A stretch of DNA of 64,000 nucleotides from Polynucleobacter alcilacus (GCF_018881545.1 NZ_JACVQD010000001.1:1020039-1084038); one strand, 5' to 3'; counted from the stretch's first letter, positions 43,942-54,719 are shown. Made by a program: numbers and translations. Notes: generated by a model not told the origin, from the letters alone.

Positions 43942-45204
43942 ATGAACTTTACCCCTATAGAACTCGGTGCGAGCATTATTTTTGCCATTGCAGTTTTGCA
44001 TACTTTTTGTACTGCTTATTTTGAGGCACTCGCCAAAAAATATCCTGCCCATGAAGGCCTCTGGCATCTTTTGGGTGAGGTTGAAGTGGTCTTTGGATTT
44101 TGGGCAGCGATCTTATTTATCTATATCACCATAGTGGATGATTTGGGGACAGCAAAAACCTTTCTGGACAATCAAAACTTCACAGAACCCTTATTTGTTT
44201 TTGCCATCATGATTGTGGCTGGCAGTAAGCCCATTCTTTATATCTCTACAGAACTTTTGCATCTGTTTGCCAAGGGACTACAGTTTGTACTGCGCATTAA
44301 AAGTACTCCTGCCCTCTATTTTTTAACTTTAAGCATTACGCCATTATTAGGCTCACTGATTACCGAGCCCGCTGCAATGACTTTGGCTGCCTTTTTATTA
44401 CGCGATCTGGTTTATCGCCACCAATGCTCTAAAGCCTTGCTCTTTGGAACGCTTGGCGTACTGTTCGTCAACATTTCTATTGGTGGAACCTTAACCAACT
44501 TTGCAGCTCCTCCCGTTCTAATGGTGGCCTCCACTTGGGGTTGGAGCTCAGCATTCATGTTTAGCAACTTTGGCATCGAATCCTGTATTGCAATTTTTGT
44601 AAACGCATTAGGCGCAACACTGATATTCCAAGGGCAACTCATTAATACTACCGGTAATAACAAGCCAGCCAAAATTCCATTTTTTGTCATTTTGATGCAC
44701 TTGTTGTTTTTATTTGGAGTAGTGGTATTTGCCCATGACCCCCCTATTTTTATGTGGCTCCTGCTTTTTTTTATTGGATACACAATCGCTTACCCAAAAC
44801 ATCAAAGCCCCCTGATTCTGAAAGAAGCATTGTTGGTAGGTTTCTTCTTGGGTGGATTGGTAGTCTTGGGTGCACTACAAGGATGGTGGTTACAACCCAT
44901 CCTCTCAAAAATGAGCCCTACCGCAGTCTTTTATGGCAGCCTAGCTTTGACAGCACTTACCGATAATGCTGCCCTGACCTATTTGGGCTCATTAGTTACA
45001 GGTACCTCACTAGAGTTCAAGCTCGCTTTAGTGGGAGGCGCGGTTGCTGGCGGAGGGCTTACCGTGATTGCCAATGCTCCCAATCCCGCAGGTATTGCCA
45101 TCTTGCGTCAATACTTTCCAGGAGGCGCAGTATCGGCACTCTATCTACTCATAGCAGCCTTACCGCCCACACTCGTGACAATTCTGGCTTATCGACTCCT
45201 ATAG
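43942..45204 (+). CDS. Putative Na+/H+ antiporter membrane protein
   Basis: 420 aa with around eleven membrane helices. SITPLLGSLITEPAAMTLAAFLLRDLV and FVNISIGGTLTNFAAPPVLMVAS resemble the helix-break segments of the ion transporter superfamily, and the protein fits a family annotated as putative Na+/H+ antiporter (PF07399 type). LTALTDNAALTYLGSLV provides the second acidic/asparagine pair. Ion specificity cannot be read from the sequence. It diverges from the rhodanese gene and precedes miaB by 48 bases. Confidence 0.82.
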   Translation: MNFTPIELGASIIFAIAVLHTFCTAYFEALAKKYPAHEGLWHLLGEVEVVFGFWAAILFIYITIVDDLGTAKTFLDNQNFTEPLFVFAIMIVAGSKPILYISTELLHLFAKGLQFVLRIKSTPALYFLTLSITPLLGSLITEPAAMTLAAFLLRDLVYRHQCSKALLFGTLGVLFVNISIGGTLTNFAAPPVLMVASTWGWSSAFMFSNFGIESCIAIFVNALGATLIFQGQLINTTGNNKPAKIPFFVILMHLLFLFGVVVFAHDPPIFMWLLLFFIGYTIAYPKHQSPLILKEALLVGFFLGGLVVLGALQGWWLQPILSKMSPTAVFYGSLALTALTDNAALTYLGSLVTGTSLEFKLALVGGAVAGGGLTVIANAPNPAGIAILRQYFPGGAVSALYLLIAALPPTLVTILAYRLL

Positions 45205-45252
45205 ACAGTAAAATCTGAGCTTCGCCCCCAGCTATAAACCTGAGAACGGCAT

Positions 45253-46599
45253 ATGAAAAAGCTCTATATCAAAACCTTCGGCTGTCAAATGAACGAGTAC
45301 GACTCGGGCAAGATGGCCGACCTCCTACATGCTAATGATGGCATGATCATCACAGATAGCCCGGAAGACGCCGATGTCGTCCTTCTCAATACTTGCTCGA
45401 TTCGTGAAAAAGCCGAAGATAAAGTGTTCTCCGATTTAGGGCGATTACGTGAACTCAAAAAATTGAAGCCAAATCTATTAATTGGTGTTGGTGGCTGTGT
45501 TGCCAGTCAAGAAGGTCAACAAATAGTGAGTCGCGCTCCTTATGTAGATGTGGTCTTTGGTCCACAAACATTACACCGCCTATCCGACTTGATTGCCCAA
45601 AGACGCAATACGGGCATTCCTCAGGTAGATATTTCTTTCCCAGAAATTGAAAAGTTTGATCACCTGCCTGCATCGCGCCAGACTCGCGGCTCAGCTTATG
45701 TTTCCATTATGGAAGGCTGCTCTAAATACTGTAGTTACTGCGTAGTTCCCTATACCCGAGGTGAGGAAGTTTCCAGACCTTTTGATGATGTGCTTACTGA
45801 GGTAGCTGGTCTAGCGAGCAAAGGCGTCAAAGAAATTGTGTTGCTAGGTCAAAATGTCAATGCCTATCTTGGCAAGATGGGTGATACAGAGGAAATTGCT
45901 GACTTTGCTTTGTTGATTGAATACATTGCCGACATTCCTGGGGTTGAACGCATCCGCTTTACAACAAGCCACCCAAAAGAATTTACCCAGCGCCTCATTG
46001 ATGTCTATGCCAAAGTTCCTAAACTAGTCAGTCATTTGCATCTCCCTGTGCAGCATGGTTCCGACTCAATACTATCGGCTATGAAACGAGGTTACACCGC
46101 ATTGGAATATAAAAGCATCATCCGCAAAATGCGTACTGTTCGGCCTAACCTCACCTTATCAAGCGATTTCATTGTGGGCTTTCCCGGAGAGACTGAGGCA
46201 GACTTTGAAAAGCTCTTGAAAATGGTTCAAGATTTAGATTTTGATAATAGTTTTTGCTTTATCTTTAGCCCTCGCCCAGGTACTCCTGCAGCCAACCTCA
46301 GTGATGACACTCCATATGAAGTTAAGTTGAAGCGACTACACATTTTATTAGATCTTATTGACGGGCAATCGAGTCAGATTAGTCAAAAAATGTTGGGCCA
46401 TACAGAACGCGTCCTCATTGAAGGCCTCGCTAAAGATGGCATCAAGCTACAAGGTAGGGCCGAAAACAATCGCGTTGTTCATTTCACGGCGCCCGATCAA
46501 GATATTGAATCAATGATTGGGCAGATGGTTGATATTAGAATCACTGAGGTTCTTAAATTCACCTTGCGCGGCGAATTGGTAGAAGCCCATGCCATCTAA
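45253..46599 (+). CDS. miaB: tRNA-2-methylthio-N6-dimethylallyladenosine synthase
   Basis: Radical-SAM enzyme that adds a methylthio group to i6A37 in tRNAs. 448 aa. N-terminal UPF0004 cysteines C11, C48 and C82 bind the auxiliary cluster, and the radical-SAM CxxxCxxC is C156-C160-C163 (GCSKYCSYC). The TRAM domain is at the end (residues ~380-445). The ybeY start codon lies inside its last codons (11-base overlap). Confidence 0.97.
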   Translation: MKKLYIKTFGCQMNEYDSGKMADLLHANDGMIITDSPEDADVVLLNTCSIREKAEDKVFSDLGRLRELKKLKPNLLIGVGGCVASQEGQQIVSRAPYVDVVFGPQTLHRLSDLIAQRRNTGIPQVDISFPEIEKFDHLPASRQTRGSAYVSIMEGCSKYCSYCVVPYTRGEEVSRPFDDVLTEVAGLASKGVKEIVLLGQNVNAYLGKMGDTEEIADFALLIEYIADIPGVERIRFTTSHPKEFTQRLIDVYAKVPKLVSHLHLPVQHGSDSILSAMKRGYTALEYKSIIRKMRTVRPNLTLSSDFIVGFPGETEADFEKLLKMVQDLDFDNSFCFIFSPRPGTPAANLSDDTPYEVKLKRLHILLDLIDGQSSQISQKMLGHTERVLIEGLAKDGIKLQGRAENNRVVHFTAPDQDIESMIGQMVDIRITEVLKFTLRGELVEAHAI

Positions 46600-47068
46600 A
46601 TTAAGCCCAAACAAACCCCTACTGAAAATTGATCTTCAGTATGCAAGCCCAAGTATTGAGGCTGCTCTGAATGCTGTTGCCTCAGCTACATTGATCAAAA
46701 AATGGGTCAAATCTGTAATTCATTGCGGTGGATTACTAACACTTCGTTTTGTTAATGCGGCAGAGGGTAAAAAATTAAATCTGGCTTTTGGAAAAAAAGA
46801 GTACGCAACAAACGTTCTGACATTTCCTTATGAATACTCAAAGAATACTTTGGTGGCCGATATTGTTTTTTGCTTGCCAGTCATGCTGAAGGAAGCAAAA
46901 GAGCAAGCCAAACCCCTTCAGGACCATTTAGCCCATTTAGTGATTCACGGCTGCCTACATGCGCAAGCTTATGATCACGAAAACAAAAAAGATGCGGAAA
47001 GAATGGAAGCCCTAGAAGTCAAAATTTTGAAAAAACTGGGATTTACCAACCCTTATTTAGCTCAATAA
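46589..47068 (+). CDS. ybeY: Endoribonuclease YbeY
   Basis: 159 aa zinc-dependent RNase involved in 16S rRNA 3' maturation and ribosome quality control. The metal-binding histidines are H120, H124 and H130 in [11 protein letters not shown]. The usual glycine before YDH (HLxGYDH) is alanine here (A128). The start overlaps miaB by 11 bases. In many bacteria phoH (ybeZ) sits between these genes; it is missing here. Confidence 0.93.
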   Translation: MPSKLSPNKPLLKIDLQYASPSIEAALNAVASATLIKKWVKSVIHCGGLLTLRFVNAAEGKKLNLAFGKKEYATNVLTFPYEYSKNTLVADIVFCLPVMLKEAKEQAKPLQDHLAHLVIHGCLHAQAYDHENKKDAERMEALEVKILKKLGFTNPYLAQ

Positions 47069-47125
47069 TGACGCTGCCTAGGCTTCAATTATTAATCTGA
47101 CTCATTTCTACGCTATTCTTGCCAT

Positions 47126-47965
47126 ATGCCTGACCCCAATAAATCCCTTTTAGAGCGCCTGGCTGATTTTTTAACGCCACAGCCATCTAGCCCCAATGAA
47201 CGTCGCCTAGAATTAATTGCAACCCTGCGTGAAGCCCAATCTGAAGGCTTTATTGACGCAGATGCCCTTTCGATGATTGAGGGTGTATTTCAAGTAGGGC
47301 AGCTTTCTGCACGAGATATCTTGGTGCCACGTGCCCAAATTGATTGGATTGATATCAATCAACCTTTGGCAGAAGTCATTAAAAGCGTGATCGAAGCAGC
47401 TCACTCCCGCTTTCCAGTATTCGAGGGTAATAAAGATAACGTTATTGGCATCTTATTAGCTAAAGACTTACTGAGACATGCTACCGAGAAAGATTTTCAA
47501 GTTCGCGATTGGTTACGTCCAGCGGTATTTATTCCAGAATCAAAGCGCTTAAGTGTTTTACTGCGAGACTTTAAAGATAATCGCAATCACTTAGCCATTG
47601 TGGTCGATGAATATAGCGGTGTAGCAGGCATTATTACGATTGAAGATGTGCTCGAGCAAATCGTTGGTGACATTGAAGATGAGCATGATGTTGATGAAGA
47701 GGCTGACAACATCCTTTCTTTAGATAATGGCGATATTCGTGTCAAGGGCATTACCGAACTTGAGCAATTCAATGAAACTCTTGGCACTCAATTTGCAGTT
47801 GATGATATTGAGACAGTAGCTGGCCTGGTGATTCAACATTTAGGCCGAGTTCCAAAAATTGGCGAGCTGATTAAAATTGATGACATTGAATTTGAAGTGC
47901 TGCGCGCGGACCCACGGCAAATTCATATTTTGCTAGCACGTCAAATTCCAAAAACCATTAGCTGA
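47126..47965 (+). CDS. ybeX: Mg2+/Co2+ efflux-associated CBS protein (YbeX/CorC)
   Basis: 279 aa soluble protein. Two CBS domains fill about residues 55-190 (VPRAQIDWIDINQPLAEVI and VVDEYSGVAGIITIEDVLEQIVGDIEDEHD), followed by a CorC_HlyC domain at ~205-275. There is no DUF21 membrane part, as in E. coli CorC (YbeX). The role is in magnesium/cobalt efflux and ribosome maturation in E. coli. It sits between ybeY and lnt, a conserved order. Confidence 0.93.
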   Translation: MPDPNKSLLERLADFLTPQPSSPNERRLELIATLREAQSEGFIDADALSMIEGVFQVGQLSARDILVPRAQIDWIDINQPLAEVIKSVIEAAHSRFPVFEGNKDNVIGILLAKDLLRHATEKDFQVRDWLRPAVFIPESKRLSVLLRDFKDNRNHLAIVVDEYSGVAGIITIEDVLEQIVGDIEDEHDVDEEADNILSLDNGDIRVKGITELEQFNETLGTQFAVDDIETVAGLVIQHLGRVPKIGELIKIDDIEFEVLRADPRQIHILLARQIPKTIS

Positions 47966-47973
47966 GATTTGCT

Positions 47974-49509
47974 TTGCTCGATTCGCATTCCAGCAAGAAA
48001 CTCCTAAGCAACCATGCGCTAGTTTTCTTAATGCTGTTTATATTGGGCATCCTAATTGCCCTTGCAGCTGAACTTCCCTTTGGTGGCTGGGTTCAGATTC
48101 CCTTATTAAGTTTGGTCTGGTGGCGCCTTAGTACTCTTGGAACTATCACCCTAAAAAAATATTTCTTATTGGGCCTCGTATTTGGCCTAGGGTACTTTGT
48201 AGTAGGCTTATGGTGGCTTTACATTAGCTTGCATGATGTGGGCGGCATGAATCCCTTGCTCTCCTGCATGGCGGTTTTTTTATTGTCTTCCTACGTTGCC
48301 CTCTATTTTTCAGTCGCATGCCTCTCTATTCGGCTTTTTAAAACCTCTTACCTATCTGGCTTACTGTTGGCATCAATCTGGGTTGTTAGCGAATACCTCA
48401 GAGGGGAATTATTTACAGGCTTTCCATGGATGGGCTTTGCTGAGTCCCAAGTGAACGGCCCATTTGCTTCCATTGCTCCTTATTTAGGGGGCTTAGCTTG
48501 CACTTTTCTAGCTGTGTATACCTCTTGGCAAATCCTACAGCTGAAGCAGCATTTTCTGCACTATGCCTCAACTTTATTATTAGTTGCATTCATTACTTTT
48601 CTTGCAAGCCTTTGGAGTTTTACAAAGCCAATTGGAGAGCCTCTTACTGTCGAATTAATTCAAGGCAATTTCCCTCAAAGCATGATTTTTCGGCCGGAGG
48701 GGGTGTTGAGACAGATTCAGTTTTACAGCACTACCATGACCCAATCCGATGCTGAACTGATTATTGCGCCAGAGACGGCGTTTTCCTGGCCTGAAAATGA
48801 TTTACCAATTGGGCTCTTAGAAAGCCTGCAGCATTTTTCCAATGACACCAATAGCAACTTACTTTTTGGGGTAATTGGGCGAGACCCAAGCTCTCCTTCG
48901 GGAAGAGAATTTTCGAATCGCGCCTTAGGACTATTACCCTCTGCAGACCCTTATCGCTATGATAAAAATCATCTCGTACCCTTTGGAGAATTTATTCCGC
49001 CAGGATTCCATTGGTTTGTAAATGCCTTTAGCGTGCCATTGAGTGATTTCGCGAGAGGTGGTGCTGAGCAAGCCAACCTCATGATTCGTCGGAAAAACCA
49101 AGATCCGCTATATGCCGCTATCACCATCTGTTACGAAGATGTTTTTGGTGGTGAACTTGCTAGTCGAATTCGCAATAACGCTGAACCTACGAACTTATTA
49201 ATTAATCTCACCAACCTAGCGTGGTTTGGAAAGTCACAAGCCCCCGCTCAACAGTTGAGACTTTCTCAACTACGCTCTCTAGAGACCGGCCTTCCTGCCT
49301 TACGTGCCACCAACACCGGTATCACTGCAGTCTTGGGGCCGAACGGTAAAGTTCTTGCATCGCTTCCCGAATTTACTCAGGCAACTCTGAGCGCTAAAGT
49401 ACAAGGCTACTCAGGAAAAACACCTTATGTGATTTGGGGTAATTTCCCAATTTTGAGCATTTCTTGCCTCTTACTGATCTGGGGCATCATTCGTCAGCGA
49501 CGTTTTTAG
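47974..49509 (+). CDS. lnt: Apolipoprotein N-acyltransferase
   Basis: Adds the third acyl chain to lipoproteins in the inner membrane. 511 aa with about six N-terminal helices and a periplasmic nitrilase-like domain. The catalytic triad residues are visible in order: E (APETAF), K (YDKNHLVPFGEF) and C (TICYEDVFGG). A final helix closes the protein (ILSISCLLLIWGII). The start codon is TTG: an upstream in-frame stop lies 15 bases before, and no ATG is found before the first helix. It follows ybeX by 8 bases. Confidence 0.95.
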   Translation: MLDSHSSKKLLSNHALVFLMLFILGILIALAAELPFGGWVQIPLLSLVWWRLSTLGTITLKKYFLLGLVFGLGYFVVGLWWLYISLHDVGGMNPLLSCMAVFLLSSYVALYFSVACLSIRLFKTSYLSGLLLASIWVVSEYLRGELFTGFPWMGFAESQVNGPFASIAPYLGGLACTFLAVYTSWQILQLKQHFLHYASTLLLVAFITFLASLWSFTKPIGEPLTVELIQGNFPQSMIFRPEGVLRQIQFYSTTMTQSDAELIIAPETAFSWPENDLPIGLLESLQHFSNDTNSNLLFGVIGRDPSSPSGREFSNRALGLLPSADPYRYDKNHLVPFGEFIPPGFHWFVNAFSVPLSDFARGGAEQANLMIRRKNQDPLYAAITICYEDVFGGELASRIRNNAEPTNLLINLTNLAWFGKSQAPAQQLRLSQLRSLETGLPALRATNTGITAVLGPNGKVLASLPEFTQATLSAKVQGYSGKTPYVIWGNFPILSISCLLLIWGIIRQRRF

Positions 49510-49568
49510 TCATTTTTGCTTCTTAATGCCTCTAGCCATGTAAAATCAATGGCTTAGCCAGGTTAATC

Positions 49569-50453
49569 ATGCTTACTTTTCAGCAAATCATTCTAAAACT
49601 TCAAGAGTACTGGGACCAACAAGGTTGCGCCCTATTGCAGCCCATCGACCTTGAGGTTGGCGCTGGGACTTCCCATACCGCCACCTTCTTGCGAGCCATC
49701 GGGCCAGAGCCTTGGAAAGCAGCATATGTTCAGCCATCCCGCAGACCGAAAGATGGTCGTTATGGTGAAAACCCAAACCGCTTACAACACTACTATCAAT
49801 ATCAAGTGGTGCTTAAGCCTGCCCCAGAAAATATTCTTGACCTCTATCTTGGCTCTCTTACTGCATTAGGTCTTGATCTGAAAGAAAACGATGTGCGTTT
49901 TGTGGAGGATGATTGGGAGAACCCGACCTTGGGTGCCTGGGGCTTAGGTTGGGAAGTGTGGTTAAACGGCATGGAAGTTACTCAGTTCACGTACTTTCAG
50001 CAAGTGGGCGGCTTAGATTGCAAACCAGTACTTGGTGAGATTACTTACGGTATTGAGCGCTTGGCAATGTATATCCAAAATTGCTCAAACGTTTATGACT
50101 TAGTTTGGGCTGATGGGATTTCCTATGGCGATGTGTATCACCAGAACGAAGTAGAGCAATCTTGCTACAACTTTGAACACTCCAATACGGATTTACTATT
50201 TACAAACTTTGCAAATTACGAGAGTGAAGCTAAACGCCTCATGGAAGTTCCGCTTGCTCTACCGGCCTATGAAATGGTACTGAAAGCAGCGCATACCTTT
50301 AATTTACTTGATGCGCGTGGCGCTATCTCGGTAACAGAGCGAGCAGCCTACATTGGTCGCATCCGCAATCTTTCTCGCGCAGTAGCTCAAGCCTATTTTG
50401 AATCCCGTGAGAAGCTAGGCTTCCCCATGTGCCAACGTCAAGCCAAAGACTAA
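49569..50453 (+). CDS. glyQ: Glycyl-tRNA synthetase, alpha subunit
   Basis: 294 aa catalytic subunit of the tetrameric (alpha2beta2) bacterial enzyme that charges tRNA-Gly. The N-terminus [19 protein letters not shown] and the class II motif [25 protein letters not shown] are diagnostic. The beta subunit gene glyS follows after 31 bases. Confidence 0.97.
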   Translation: MLTFQQIILKLQEYWDQQGCALLQPIDLEVGAGTSHTATFLRAIGPEPWKAAYVQPSRRPKDGRYGENPNRLQHYYQYQVVLKPAPENILDLYLGSLTALGLDLKENDVRFVEDDWENPTLGAWGLGWEVWLNGMEVTQFTYFQQVGGLDCKPVLGEITYGIERLAMYIQNCSNVYDLVWADGISYGDVYHQNEVEQSCYNFEHSNTDLLFTNFANYESEAKRLMEVPLALPAYEMVLKAAHTFNLLDARGAISVTERAAYIGRIRNLSRAVAQAYFESREKLGFPMCQRQAKD

Positions 50454-50484
50454 GCTTCGATATCGAGAACCTGGCAATTCACTT

Positions 50485-52623
50485 ATGAGCACAACCAATT
50501 CATCCTCTCAGACAGCTACTTTATTAATTGAGGTATTTACTGAAGAGCTGCCACCTAAAACACTTCGTCGCCTAGGCGATGCCTTTAGCGAGGGAATCTT
50601 TGCGGCACTCAAAAATGCAGGCTTGACTACAGAATCCTCTCAGGCAACTGGCTTTGCCACACCCCGTCGCCTAGCAGTCCAAGTTAGCCATATTCTGGAA
50701 CAAGCACCAGACTACCCGGTACGCGAAAAACTCTTACCTACCAGTATTGCCTTTGATGCTGAAGGTAAAGCAACAGCGCCTTTACTTAAAAAATTAGCTG
50801 CGCTTGGTTTTGCTGATCTTGATATCTCAACACTAGAGAAGTCAGGTGAAGGTAAGAATGAAGCGCTCTATCTCAATGTAGTTGCTAACGGTGCGATATT
50901 AGAGCAAACCGCTCAAACTGCACTTGAGCAGACGCTCAATAAATTGCCGATCGCTAAAATGATGCACTACCAAGTGCTCCAAAAAGATGGTCAGTTGGCG
51001 GAGGTGCAATTTGCTAGACCAGCCCACCGTATCGTTGCCCTGCATGGCAATCAATCCCTGAACATCAACAGCCTTGGGATTGATGCAGATAATCTCACTG
51101 AGGGACACCGCTTCTTAGCACCAGGTAATCTGACCATTAGCCATGCGGACCAATATGAAAGTGATTTAGAAACTAAAGCTAAAGTCATTCCAAGCTTTAA
51201 CAAGCGCCGCGCTCTAATTGAGGCTGCCCTTCTTAAAGCGGCTGGCGCTGATTTAGTCTTAATGCCAGATAGCTTATTAGATGAAGTCACTGCCCTTGTT
51301 GAGTGGCCAGCGATTTATGAATGCCACTTTGATCAAGAATTCTTAGAAGTTCCACAAGAGTGCTTGATTCTGACAATGCAAACCAATCAAAAATACTTTG
51401 CATTGACCGACAAGCAAGGTAAGCTGCGCAATCGTTTTCTGATTGTGTCTAATATTGCATCGAATAAACCGGATGCCATCATTTCTGGTAATGAACGCGT
51501 CATACGCCCCCGCCTTTCGGATGCGCGCTTCTTCTTTCAACAAGATCAAAAACGTCCATTAGCTTCGCGCGTTACTGATCTGGGTAAAGTGGTTTATCAC
51601 AATCAACTAGGAAACCAATTAGAGCGAACCAAACGTGTTCAAGCTATTGCGGTTGGTATTGCAAAAAAACTCAATGCCGATGAAAAGCTAGCTAGTCGTG
51701 CCGCTGAAATTGCAAAGACGGATTTGTTAACCGATATGGTTGGCGAGTTCCCAGAACTTCAAGGCATCATGGGGCGCTACTATGCAATTCATGATGGCGA
51801 GCATGCTGAAGTGGCTGCGGCTTGTAGTGAGCACTATATGCCGCGCTTTGCTGGCGACTCTTTGCCACAAACCCAGAGCGGTACTATTTTGGCTATTGCT
51901 GATAAGCTTGAAACCCTTGTTGGTATTTGGGGTGTTGGGCTTGCGCCCACTGGCGATAAAGACCCCTATGCCTTACGACGTCATGCACTTGGCATTTGCC
52001 GCTTACTCCTGGAAAAAAATCTTTCTTTGAGCGTGCCAGAGTTAATTTCGTTAGCTCGCGCGCAATTCCCACAAAAAGAGGTTCAGGAAAATGCAATAGC
52101 TATAGATATCTATGAGTTCATCATTGACCGCCTGCGAGCCTATTTGCGTGACCAGTCTGTAGCAGGTAAGTCGTTTACTAGCGCTGAAATTGATGCTGTT
52201 CTCAGTCAATCTCCGGCGCAGGTTAATGACATCATTGAGCGCTTAACGGCTGTTCGTGAATTTAATGCACTTGCCGAGGCTGCCCAATTGGCTGCTGCAA
52301 ATAAACGCATTAGCAATATTCTGAAGAAAACCACTACGGCTATTCCATCCTCATGCTCTAAAAAGTTATTGCAAATTCCAGCTGAAGCCACATTGCATCA
52401 AGCTTTAGAAGCGATCACCCCCGCATTAACTGCTGCTTATGAAAAGCGCCAATTTGTAGAGCTCTTAAAAGTCCTCGTTGCCTTAAGCGCACCAATTGAT
52501 CAGTTCTTTGCTGATGTCATGGTGATGGATCCCAATCCAGAGCTTCGGGATAATCGCCTAGCCCTCTTGCAACAACTTCACCAGAAAATGAATCTCGTTG
52601 CCGACCTCGGCAAATTAGCATGA
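50485..52623 (+). CDS. glyS: Glycyl-tRNA synthetase, beta subunit
   Basis: 712 aa, the partner of GlyQ needed for tRNA recognition. LLIEVFTEELPPKTLRRLGDAF at the start, the HRFLAPG segment and the ARFFFQQD motif are characteristic, and an HD-type region with a DALR-like anticodon-binding C-terminal domain follows. The stop overlaps the gmhB start by 4 bases (ATGA). Confidence 0.97.
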   Translation: MSTTNSSSQTATLLIEVFTEELPPKTLRRLGDAFSEGIFAALKNAGLTTESSQATGFATPRRLAVQVSHILEQAPDYPVREKLLPTSIAFDAEGKATAPLLKKLAALGFADLDISTLEKSGEGKNEALYLNVVANGAILEQTAQTALEQTLNKLPIAKMMHYQVLQKDGQLAEVQFARPAHRIVALHGNQSLNINSLGIDADNLTEGHRFLAPGNLTISHADQYESDLETKAKVIPSFNKRRALIEAALLKAAGADLVLMPDSLLDEVTALVEWPAIYECHFDQEFLEVPQECLILTMQTNQKYFALTDKQGKLRNRFLIVSNIASNKPDAIISGNERVIRPRLSDARFFFQQDQKRPLASRVTDLGKVVYHNQLGNQLERTKRVQAIAVGIAKKLNADEKLASRAAEIAKTDLLTDMVGEFPELQGIMGRYYAIHDGEHAEVAAACSEHYMPRFAGDSLPQTQSGTILAIADKLETLVGIWGVGLAPTGDKDPYALRRHALGICRLLLEKNLSLSVPELISLARAQFPQKEVQENAIAIDIYEFIIDRLRAYLRDQSVAGKSFTSAEIDAVLSQSPAQVNDIIERLTAVREFNALAEAAQLAAANKRISNILKKTTTAIPSSCSKKLLQIPAEATLHQALEAITPALTAAYEKRQFVELLKVLVALSAPIDQFFADVMVMDPNPELRDNRLALLQQLHQKMNLVADLGKLA

Positions 52624-53192
52624 GCAACCGCTCTTCCAAGTTAATCATTCTTGATCGCGATGGTGTGATCAACGAAGACCGAGACGACTACGTGAAATCT
52701 GTAGATGAGTGGGTTCCTCTTCCCGGTAGCTTAGAGGCGATTGCCCTTTTAAACCAGGCGGGCTATCAAATTGCCATTGCCACTAATCAATCCGGCTTAT
52801 CTAGAGGCTATTTCACCATCAACGATTTGCATGCAATGCATAACAAAATGGAACAATTACTGAAACCATTGGGCGGTCATATTGATAGCATCTTCTTTTG
52901 CCCACATCTTGACTCTCATGGCTGTGACTGTCGTAAACCTGCTCCAGGCCTAATGAAAGAAATTGCCTTACGTTACAAAAAGGCTGACAGCACACAGCCA
53001 CTTTTAGGCGTGCCTATTGTTGGCGATTCCTTACGTGATCTTCAGGCTGGAATAGTTCTCGGAGCTTCACCCCATTTAGTGCTTACAGGTAAGGGTCAGA
53101 AGACCCTAGAAAATGGTGGCTTACCTGAAGGCACTCAAATACACGCTGATCTCATGGCTTTTACAAATAGCTTATTAGCAAGCAAGGTTTAG
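52620..53192 (+). CDS. gmhB: D-glycero-beta-D-manno-heptose-1,7-bisphosphate 7-phosphatase
   Basis: 190 aa HAD-family phosphatase in the ADP-heptose pathway for LPS core synthesis; WaaF (10.5 kb) uses the end product. The nucleophile motif is LDRDGVIN with D12 and D14. The zinc-binding loop CPHLDSHGCDCRKPAPG and the VGDSLRDLQAG motif IV are intact. It is translationally coupled to glyS and precedes plsC by 7 bases. Confidence 0.95.
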   Translation: MSNRSSKLIILDRDGVINEDRDDYVKSVDEWVPLPGSLEAIALLNQAGYQIAIATNQSGLSRGYFTINDLHAMHNKMEQLLKPLGGHIDSIFFCPHLDSHGCDCRKPAPGLMKEIALRYKKADSTQPLLGVPIVGDSLRDLQAGIVLGASPHLVLTGKGQKTLENGGLPEGTQIHADLMAFTNSLLASKV

Positions 53193-53199
53193 AAAGTCC

Positions 53200-53931
53200 A
53201 TGATCTATATCCGCTCAACCCTGTTTACCCTATTTTTACTGGTCTTCACGCCTATTTGGTCAGTACTGTGCCTGTTGGCGTTTCCTTTTCTAAGTCCTGA
53301 AAATCGCTACCGCTTTATTGGCCTATGGAACAAAATAGTCATTTGGCTGCTATGGCATTTGTGCGGAATTCGTTATGAAATTCGCGGCATGGAGCATATG
53401 CGAGCGGTTCTTGACCAAGCTGTCATCATCCTAAGCAAGCATCAATCTGCTTATGAAACGATTGCTTATATAGCCTTATTGCCTAAGCAGCTTTGCTTTG
53501 TCTTTAAGCGGGAGTTACTGTGGATTCCATTCTTTGGGTGGGCTTTGGCATTGCTCAAAATGATTCATATCAATCGCGCTAATAAGCAAACAGCCGCACT
53601 ATCAGTAGTTAGTCAAGGCCGCAAACGCCTGAGTGAAGGCAAATGGATTATGTTATTTCCCGAAGGCACCAGAACTCCTAGGGGCTCTACCAAACCTTAC
53701 CGCAAAGGCGGAGCTCGCCTTGCTAGCGCTACTGGCGCACTAGTGATTCCGATTGCGCATAACGCAGGTAGTGTTTGGCCTAAGAATAGTTTCTTGAAGT
53801 ATCCCGGCACTGTAATCTTATCGATTGGACCTCCCATTACCTCCACAGGCAAGTCTGGGGAGGATCTTCAGCAAGAAGTAGAGGGTTGGATCGAAGCTGA
53901 AATGCGGGTGATCGATCCTAGCGCCTACTAA
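53200..53931 (+). CDS. plsC: 1-acyl-sn-glycerol-3-phosphate acyltransferase
   Basis: 243 aa membrane-associated acyltransferase making phosphatidic acid from lysophosphatidic acid. An N-terminal hydrophobic segment (LFLLVFTPIWSVLCLLAF) anchors it. The acyltransferase motif I is HQSAYE (H81...E86), with glutamate in place of the common aspartate of HX4D; I recall this variant from betaproteobacterial PlsC. The FPEGTR motif III is at 153-158. It ends 11 bases before the convergent rsmA stop. Confidence 0.92.
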   Translation: MIYIRSTLFTLFLLVFTPIWSVLCLLAFPFLSPENRYRFIGLWNKIVIWLLWHLCGIRYEIRGMEHMRAVLDQAVIILSKHQSAYETIAYIALLPKQLCFVFKRELLWIPFFGWALALLKMIHINRANKQTAALSVVSQGRKRLSEGKWIMLFPEGTRTPRGSTKPYRKGGARLASATGALVIPIAHNAGSVWPKNSFLKYPGTVILSIGPPITSTGKSGEDLQQEVEGWIEAEMRVIDPSAY

Positions 53932-53942
53932 TCTAAAGCAAA

Positions 53943-54719
53943 TTAAGCGGCTAACACCTTAGCCCATTCGATGTAGCGTTCTACTGAAATATCTTGAGCT
54001 CTTGCTTTTAATTCGTGCTCAGTGAGTTTTAATCTCTCTGAAAACGCCTGTAAATTAGTCCGCAACATTTTTCTTCTTTGCGAGAAGGCAGCCGCGACTA
54101 CTTTTTCGAGAGAACTCCACTGGGCATCACTCAAATTAAAATCTCGATGAGGAATCATGCGAACTACCGCAGAGTTCACCTTAGGTTTAGGTTCAAAAGC
54201 TTCTGGGGGTACCTCAAGAACAAGCTCCATCTCGTAGCGGGCTTGAAGCATCACTGAAAGCCTACTGAAATCAGAGCTACCTGCTTTTGCGACCATGCGC
54301 TCTACCACTTCTGCCTGCAACATAAATACTTGCTCATCGATCGATTTTGCTGCAGCAACCAGATGAAACAATAGTGGTGAAGAGATGTTGTAAGGTAAAT
54401 TACCCACAACCTTACAGAAACCTTTTCGATCAGATTTATGTTGTGCCCATTCTAAGAAATCAAATTGAAGTGCATCACCCTCAATGACAGTTAAGCCTGC
54501 GAGATTTTGCTGCTTCCAATAAGCTACCAAGTCACGATCAATTTCTAAAAGATCAAGTTGGTCCAGGTTTCTTAATAAGGGTCTAGTTAAGGCTCCGAGG
54601 CCCGGACCAATCTCCATCACCCGCATATCAGCACTTGGGTTGATGAATGAGACGATAGAGTAAATAATGCCTTCATCTTGCAGAAAATTCTGGCCAAATC
54701 GTTTACGTGCTCGATGCAT
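53943..54719 (-). CDS. rsmA: 16S rRNA dimethyladenosine transferase
   Basis: 258 aa SAM-dependent enzyme (KsgA) that dimethylates A1518 and A1519 of 16S rRNA. The RFGQNFLQDE N-terminus, the SAM-binding EIGPGLGALT loop and the NLPYNIS motif IV are all present. It follows pdxA by 3 bases, completing the classic lptD-surA-pdxA-rsmA order. Confidence 0.97.
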   Translation of the reverse strand: MHRARKRFGQNFLQDEGIIYSIVSFINPSADMRVMEIGPGLGALTRPLLRNLDQLDLLEIDRDLVAYWKQQNLAGLTVIEGDALQFDFLEWAQHKSDRKGFCKVVGNLPYNISSPLLFHLVAAAKSIDEQVFMLQAEVVERMVAKAGSSDFSRLSVMLQARYEMELVLEVPPEAFEPKPKVNSAVVRMIPHRDFNLSDAQWSSLEKVVAAAFSQRRKMLRTNLQAFSERLKLTEHELKARAQDISVERYIEWAKVLAA

